From: Tribonema minus | Taxonomy: Eukaryota > Sar > Xanthophyceae > Tribonematales > Tribonemataceae | Reading direction: 5' to 3' | Length of the DNA: 64,000 nucleotides | Assembly (NCBI GenBank): GCA_017506865.1 | Contig: JAFCMP010000091.1 | Location: forward strand, 186,001-250,000 | In this document: one piece after another, positions 17,581 to 64,000 of the stretch | Layout: every line of letters begins with the position of its first letter | How positions within the stretch are numbered: the stretch's first letter is position 1 | The notes under the pieces: model-generated | Database searches by the model: none | The model's input: only the letters and a program-made list of their open reading frames with translations | Told to the model about the DNA's origin: nothing | Translations under genes and position numbers: made by a program

Positions 17581-19860
17581 TGGCTTGGGCGCACACTGTC
17601 AAGAACAGCCAGCCTTGCATTCGTGTAATTGTTGGCCGAAGCTTCAGCCGCCAGCTCCGCCTTGCGCACGCGCTCGGCAATCGCATTGGCGCTGGCCTGC
17701 GCTGCCGCTGCAGGTGATGTCGCCACCGCAGCGGCTGCAGCATGTCCCATCCCTCCCCCCCTCCGCTGGGGCCGTCGCGGCGACCCTCCGAGTTTTCGGC
17801 TTCCGCGCTGCTCGCCAATCCTGGCTCTGGAGGCCTGCGCTGTCCTCGGCAGCGCTCGTGAACGGCCTGGCTTCGCCGCCGCTGCGCCGACGGCGCGTGA
17901 CTGCAGCGGCATGTGGCAGCAGCGCAACCTTGGTCGGCATGCGACGCCGCGCTCTGTGTCTGGCGGCGCTGTGCGTCGCCTTTGGGGTGCTGTGTAGTCT
18001 GGAGACGGCGAGCGGGGTGCGCCGCGCTTGCAAGTGTGTGAGCCCCTGTTGTCCGGAGACGTGCAGGCTTGCGCAGTCAGCTGCCGCGATGGCGTCACAG
18101 GCGACAGCGGCGCCCTGCTGAGTGGAGCGCCGGAAGCGCAGCTGATTGCTGCATCAGCAGCTGCGCCACCAGCAGCGGGGGGCGCGTGCGACAACCAATA
18201 CCTGTCAAGGGATAACGGCGGCGCGGCGGCCATGTCGGCGGCCGTGCCAGTCTCAAATGTCAGCCACAGCGGCCTCTGCAACTGCTGCATCCGCTGCAAA
18301 ACGTCAGCGGGCGAATGACCCTGCACTCTCCATCCGCCTACAGCTATCAGGTAGCGGTGCTCGTCGGTTGCCCGAAGTTGTTCACGCTGCAGAGAAAAGT
18401 GGGGGGTGTGCCAGACTTATGTGTCATCAGATCAAGCCTGCGAGCACTCAGTTCACAAAGTGAATGCAGAGCTGACACGCGCGCGACGCAAACACTGCAG
18501 TGGAGCCATTTGTGGTGCTCCTGGCCATGGAGGGGGGGAATGTGGTATCCTGGCACCCCAGAAGGGGACGACTACCCTGCCAAGTGTGTACAAGCTTTTA
18601 GCTCAGTGGTAACTTTGGAAGCCAGGAGCACCACACATGGCAAAGTTTCCAAGCCCGAATGTGACACTGCGGGACATGACTGATCTGGTGATGTAAACCG
18701 GGGCATCACGTACTATGCCATGCTGCATGCCATTGGGCAGGACCGCATTCTCAACAGCGGCTGCAGTCCCGATAGGTGGTGGGAATTCAGTACGCGGTCT
18801 CAGCTTGGGGGGATAGCTCTGCTGATCTTCCAACTGCACACTAAGTCTTCCAAACCAAAAGCGCACACCAGCATGGACATTGAGACGCACCTTCACAGCA
18901 GGCATGGCGGCCTTGCTGTCGTCAACGAGTCACATTGTGCTGGAAGGCCCTGCTGCGATGCAAACGGCGGTTGTTGTTGAGCGTTGCTTCCAATTCAAAC
19001 TAGCGTTACGGCAATGTGAGCAGATCCACTATCAGCAGCTGTGGTGCGGTCGCTCACCGTCAGGAAGCTGTCGTCTCTTCTATCCACACGACTGTCCCTC
19101 CGCCACCCTTCGCGGGTCACCTCTGTGAACTCGAGACCCAGAGACTGCCAAAGATAGGACACTGATGATGTGTGACCGGGCATGTCCTGCGCACACAGGC
19201 AGGGATGAATCAAGTACAGGTGCGAATGTGAGATGTATGGGTAATTGAGGAAAGACTATCACATCCTCCAACTGAAAAGATCAAACAGCAGCGTTGCTGC
19301 CTGCTAGCAATGTCAGTAAGAGGTGAATAACGAGATGCTCGATGACATGCAAGGCGCAAACAGTCACAGGCCTTCCGAGCCTTCTTGAAGAACTGGCTGT
19401 GCAGCGATTTCAGGACAAAGATCTTTGCTATCGAGGCTGCTGCATCATGTATGGGTGTCCGTCGAGGAGATCGTCAGTGTCCTGTTCAACAGTCTGTGGC
19501 GCGCAGCGGTGCTGAAGGCAGGCCGGCACGACTGTGCGAACTGGGCGAGGGCAGGCTTTGACCAAGTTGAACTTGATTGCAGATTTTCTTGGTGACTGGT
19601 GTGTTGGGCACACCCCTGATCGGCCGTTGCTGCCGCTTCTGCGGCGAACGGGCTCGCTTACACGATGACAACTGCAGCAGCGGCGGTCTTGTAGTCAGAC
19701 ACTCACCGGAGCACGACAACTGATCTTCTTTGGCGCCAATGTGGTCTATGATCCAGTGCAGCGCAGTTGCCTTCACCAGCAGGTCGCTGGTGCCGCTGCA
19801 TCGCCGGCGGGGGTGGTCACCAAGTTCATTCAGGTCGCCCGCGACCGCTGCAGCCGCCGC
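17430..19860 (-). CDS. Candidate multi-exon gene of unknown function with a PDZ-like piece
   Basis: Four open blocks on the minus strand have plausible splice edges. About 19707-19858 holds LLVKATALHWIIDHIGAKED with donor GTGAGTG. At 19058-19186 (43 codons, phase 0 both ends) are DMPGHTSSVSYLWQSLGLEF and EVTREGW. About 17640-18320 starts GHSPADVLQRMQQLQRPLWL, continues with a low-complexity Pro/Arg/Ala region, and ends in a helix (AQASANAIAERVRKAELAAE). About 17430-17575 holds HVEKHIAQGLEWE. The GxSPxDVLxxMxxxxRPLxLTF pattern resembles the last helix and strand of a PDZ domain, which is the only resemblance I can offer. The joints are not all verified and the second exon of the series may be missing. 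Function is not assigned. Confidence 0.35.
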
Positions 19861-20118
19861 CAACAAGCTATATGTGTCTGTGCGACAGCCTCTTCAACAG
19901 TGTGAGCTCTGAGAGAACCTCATGACTTGCAGGTCGTAGCTAGGCGTCGTCGAGTTCTCAGGTGGCTACCTACTGAGCAATACACGAATTTCCCCAGTTT
20001 CAGGCCGACGACAGGCAGCAGCACGTTGTGCGAGGAAGGGGGGGGGGGGTCGACTGCAGATCTGTCTGTAAAACAAAAACATTAATGCTCCCACAGTCGC
20101 CGTACTGGATGCACTCAC

Positions 20119-20222
20119 CAATGGGCAGATGCATAGTTTGGGAACGGTCCAGGGCGGTGACATTCCCCACTGTCTTGGAGCTGCGCCTGCAGGTGCGCAT
20201 GCAACTGGCGCAGACGCGACAT
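20119..20222 (-). pseudogene. Fragment D of the first exon of poly(A) polymerase
   Basis: The minus strand reads ACAPAGAAPRQWGMSPPW, closely matching the first exon of copy A (ASAPAGAAARQWGICPPW), and ends at a GTGAGTG donor (20118). The ATG at 20222 is out of frame with this part and the N-terminal helix that should follow is absent. It is a broken fourth trace of the family in 20 kb. Confidence 0.65.
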
Positions 20223-20249
20223 GCGCACGCCACCACAGCTGACCCACAA

Positions 20250-21908
20250 CAATACTGTCGCTGTCTTTGTCATTAAGCATGCATCTTGACTTCGACATGG
20301 ACGCGAAGGATGACATGCCGCTGTTTCCATGCGCTTTCTGAGCGCTGTGATGCGGCTGAAGTACGGAGGCACAAGAGCCTCTGGGGTGTGTTTCATTAGC
20401 AAGCGCGCTACTCTTAACCCCCACGCGCATGTGTCCTTCTCAGGCTTATCGATGGTAGTAGTTGACCTTCACACGTGCTGTCCCGCAGGGAGCCCATTGC
20501 AGACAGAGCGCGTGGATGGGCAAAGAGGCTGACTTCATTGCTGGTAGCATGCTATACATATTGTTGACCAACAGCTTAAAAGCAAGGCCACCACGTTTTG
20601 AACATTGCCAAGTTGAACTTGAAATCTGGACCCCAGTTTGATCATTGAAAGCATACTACTTGATAAGCGTAGAATCTCCTTAGCAGTACAAGTCCATGCA
20701 ACTGGCTGCTGTTGCCTCTTGCTGCTCGTCTTGGAGTGCCATGAATGCATGTGTTATGCGTGCTACAGTGTACCCACCCATTGGTGTTTCTAGACACCAC
20801 CCCTTGAAAAGAAACGAGCCAGATTTGTAGCCTGAAGCAACTTGTCGGCATGTGTGTTGCATCATGATGTGACTCGCACTGCTTGAAGTTTGTAGCACTG
20901 CTCAGCAACAAATGCTGATGCTCTGTCACAGCACGGCGCGTTCTTCGCATTGCTTCGTCTCGGTCACATTATGGCATGTCGGATAAGTTGCTCAAAACGA
21001 CAAAATGATCTGCAGCACAACACCAGTCGATGTGCAGAACTAGTGGCATGCCTCATATACATGCCTCAAGATCGGTTGGCGGTTGTAGGCTGAATGTTAT
21101 TCGTGCTGTTACACAGTGCCGCAGCACATGATGAAAACCGTTGTACTTGAAGTATACGCCAAGCCATACAATGCCATGCCGACACGTCTGATGGCAGCAA
21201 ACTGCAGGTCAAATCTGCAGCTGCAGGTTGGAGACCTCACGAGGCAGCAAGCAGCTGTAAATGTTACATCTGCATTGAATGTCCAGTGTGGAGCTCAGGC
21301 TATTTGTGCACCGTCACGCGGGACATGCGGGGCGCCATTTTGCACAACAGGAGCAGATGCTGACCCGCCTGACTGCACGCCAACATCAAAAACTGCAGTT
21401 GCGTGTCATGTTGACGCAGCAAGAATTGCACGTGCAACGATGCCATGTTTGGCAGCATCTGCCCAGCGCACACTGCCAAGGCAGTGAGGCTTCACTGCTT
21501 GCGCAAGGCTGGGCAAGCTACCCCTTCTGACTGGAGCCAAGGCTCACTGTCCTCGGTAACTTACAGATGCAGCTTCTCGGGCAGCAGCGAATTCAAGCTG
21601 AAGCTTTTCTGGCCGTTGCCACCACTCCCTCCACATATTTACTCCATGCGCTGTCTTCTTCTGGCTGCTGGCAGTGCTTGGGCTAAGCAGTGTGCCGTGC
21701 CACCGCCACAATCCCCCGAGGATGCGGCAGCCCCGTGTGCGGCGGCCACTGACAGCCGTGCTGCCACCTCCACTGCAGATTGCGCTGCGCAGCAACTTGA
21801 AGTGAGTCGTGCGCCTGAATTGCGCTTTGTTGCCGACAGTCCCTGCGCCCACGCCATCGCCACCGCTGCCGCCGCAGCTGCGCAGACCACTGCCGCCGCG
21901 CGCGGCGC
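20250..21908. other. Spacer downstream of ATR, no recognised gene
   Basis: The plus strand has an open frame at 21279-21530 with a helical, Gln-rich stretch (QQEQMLTRLTARQHQKLQLR) that I cannot place. The 3' UTR and polyadenylation region of ATR should start just below 21909. No AATAAA-type signal stands out. Confidence 0.3.
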
Positions 21909-62658
<40,750 letters not shown>

Positions 62659-63558
62659 GTTTCTGATCAATTGCTCCGGCAATAAAGCAGGCAAATTGCA
62701 CCCTCTCCTCTGGTGCTGCAGTGCTGCACCTCAGAAAACCATAGTCCCTTCAGCAAGCAGCAGATTTTGCATGTTTCAACCTGTCGGTGTACCCGGATAC
62801 CACTGCAGAGCTTTTACAGGGCGCGAAAACTCGATAACTTCAGCTTGCAGTTGAAGTTTGTCTTGTGTTGAAGTTTGCCTAGTTTGAAAAAAATCCGTGT
62901 GTTAAAGCCATGGGTGATAGCGAGGACATGGCGGAGCGTGGAAGCCCACTGCGGGCACGCAATAGCGGGAAAGCTCAAGGGTTTTGGAGCAGGAAGCTGC
63001 TTAAGCGGCGGCGCAGCGCAGAAGGTAAGAGATTCTTCTCCGACAGGCTGACAGAATCGGCGGCATCAGCAATCAGCTGCGCGCTGCCCTAGCCGGCAAG
63101 TTGTTGGCGTGCAAGCATGTTTCTACCCTGCGCCTTACATCCCGGCATGCTCGCCTACTTTCATTGCAGGTTGACGATACACAAACTTGAAGCCGGCAAC
63201 ATGCATTGCCATGCCTGCGTGTCGAAGTCTTTGTGTGGCAGTCGCACGCGGTATGGCTGCTTCGTTGTAGAGCAGTGCACACCTCATCGTTGCTCCATGG
63301 TTTCTGACCAACAGAAATCAACCTCACTTACGCCGAGGCACCCACCGCCATTACAGAATCAGCGGGTACGCACACAGCTCATCACCGTCATTTGCTATCC
63401 TGCACACCTGCTCCGCCGTTGTCAGCTCGGGTGGAACTCGTGTCCTCATTCTTCGCCTCCTGTGCAGCGTCACCCCTCTGGCGTGTCCATCAGTCATGCC
63501 ATGCATGGCATGTGCTGTCACCACATGCCGCTCTTGCCTTGACGTTCGCCTCTCGTTT
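62659..63558. other. Region upstream of the ATR start codon, no recognised gene
   Basis: This should hold the ATR 5' UTR and promoter, but no TATA-like or initiator element can be called with confidence. The minus frame stays open a little upstream of the ATG (to about 62694), so a longer first exon cannot be excluded. Small open frames on both strands are unassigned. Confidence 0.35.
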
Positions 63559-64000
63559 CGCTGTATGCAAAATATGATGCCATTGGCCAAGTCAGTGCTT
63601 TGGAGTGCTGCAGTTCTACCTGCTCTCGGCAGACCAAGTCGGCACATAAACCTGCTGACCAACCTCTGGGACGTGACTGTCGCTGTATGCAAAATGTAAT
63701 GCCGTTGGCCAAGTCAGTACTGTGGAGTGCTGCAATCGTACCTGCTCTCGGCAGGCCAAGCCAGCACACGAATCTGCTGATCTGCCTCTCAGACGTGACT
63801 GTCGCTGTATGCAAATTATGATGCCATTGGCCGAATCAGTGCTTTGGAGTGCTGCAATAGTACCTGCTCTCGGCAGGCCAAATCGGCACCTGAACCTGCT
63901 GACCACCCCCTCAGACGTGACTGTCGCTGTATGCAGAATATAATGCCATTGGTCAAGTCAGTGCTTTAGGGTGCTGCAATTGTACCTGCTCTCGGCAAGT
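63559..64000. repeat. 122-bp tandem repeat, at least 3.6 units, running off the window
   Basis: The word CGCTGTATGC starts units at 63559, 63681, 63803 and 63925, exactly 122 bp apart. Units differ by a few substitutions. On the minus strand each contains CCGAGAGCAG|GTA-type sequence, which resembles an exon end plus donor, so it may be another exon-boundary array belonging to the next gene to the right. Confidence 0.92.

Noticed and set aside
63559-64000. CRISPR-like array
   Set aside because: The 122-bp unit is repeated whole, with no unique spacers between short repeats, and the DNA is eukaryotic.

Overview
This is nuclear DNA of an intron-rich eukaryote. Coding exons are very GC-rich and full of Ala/Gly/Ser linkers, splice donors are mostly GTGAG/GTGCG, and C-homopolymers often serve as polypyrimidine tracts. 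Two deeply conserved nuclear genes are recognisable only after splicing: a canonical poly(A) polymerase and the DNA-damage kinase ATR. The composition and low gene density suggest a unicellular alga or another protist with a large genome, but I cannot fix the lineage. Short (TTAGGG)n-like tracts in introns argue mildly against the plant-type TTTAGGG repeat.

Layout. From 0.9 to 8.9 kb lies poly(A) polymerase copy A on the minus strand, with eight exons resolved from the start codon to the RNA-binding region; its 3' end may lie outside the window. From 9.9 to 20.3 kb is a mosaic of further poly(A) polymerase pieces: a decayed plus-strand copy B, a minus-strand copy C that is its inverted duplicate, and a fragment D of the first exon. 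With them are a near-perfect 150-bp palindrome, a second inverted repeat around a CTG/CCG tract, and a poorly understood minus-strand gene candidate at 17.4-19.9 kb. From 21.9 to 62.66 kb is one gene on the minus strand, ATR: 41 exons, about 3,360 codons, with N-terminal helical repeats, UME, FAT, PI3K-like kinase and FATC all identifiable. Nearly all splice phases agree across the model. From 62.7 to 64 kb there is only a 122-bp tandem repeat that may be the edge of another gene.

The most striking feature is not a gene but how the introns are built. Exon after exon, in both ATR and poly(A) polymerase, is accompanied by one to twelve partial copies of itself. Copies of the exon 3' end plus donor lie in the downstream intron, and copies of the acceptor plus exon 5' end lie in the upstream intron. 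Examples are twelve copies of the end of ATR exon 31-from-the-end (52.1-53.3 kb), five copies beside the exon at 45.8 kb, and an array of about eight copies of an 81-nt in-frame exon segment in poly(A) polymerase (5.6-6.4 kb). Telomere-like tracts lie inside several of these units. The introns seem to have grown by staggered tandem duplication across exon-intron boundaries, leaving many decoy or alternative splice sites.

Three introns use GC rather than GT donors, one of them splitting the catalytic DRHGEN motif of ATR. A 703-bp TA-flanked inverted-repeat element sits in one ATR intron. The two main genes have no obvious functional link beyond being housekeeping nuclear proteins; neither is part of an operon-like arrangement. 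In the notes below, ATR exons are numbered from the 3' end of the gene (exon 1 = FATC, exon 41 = start codon).
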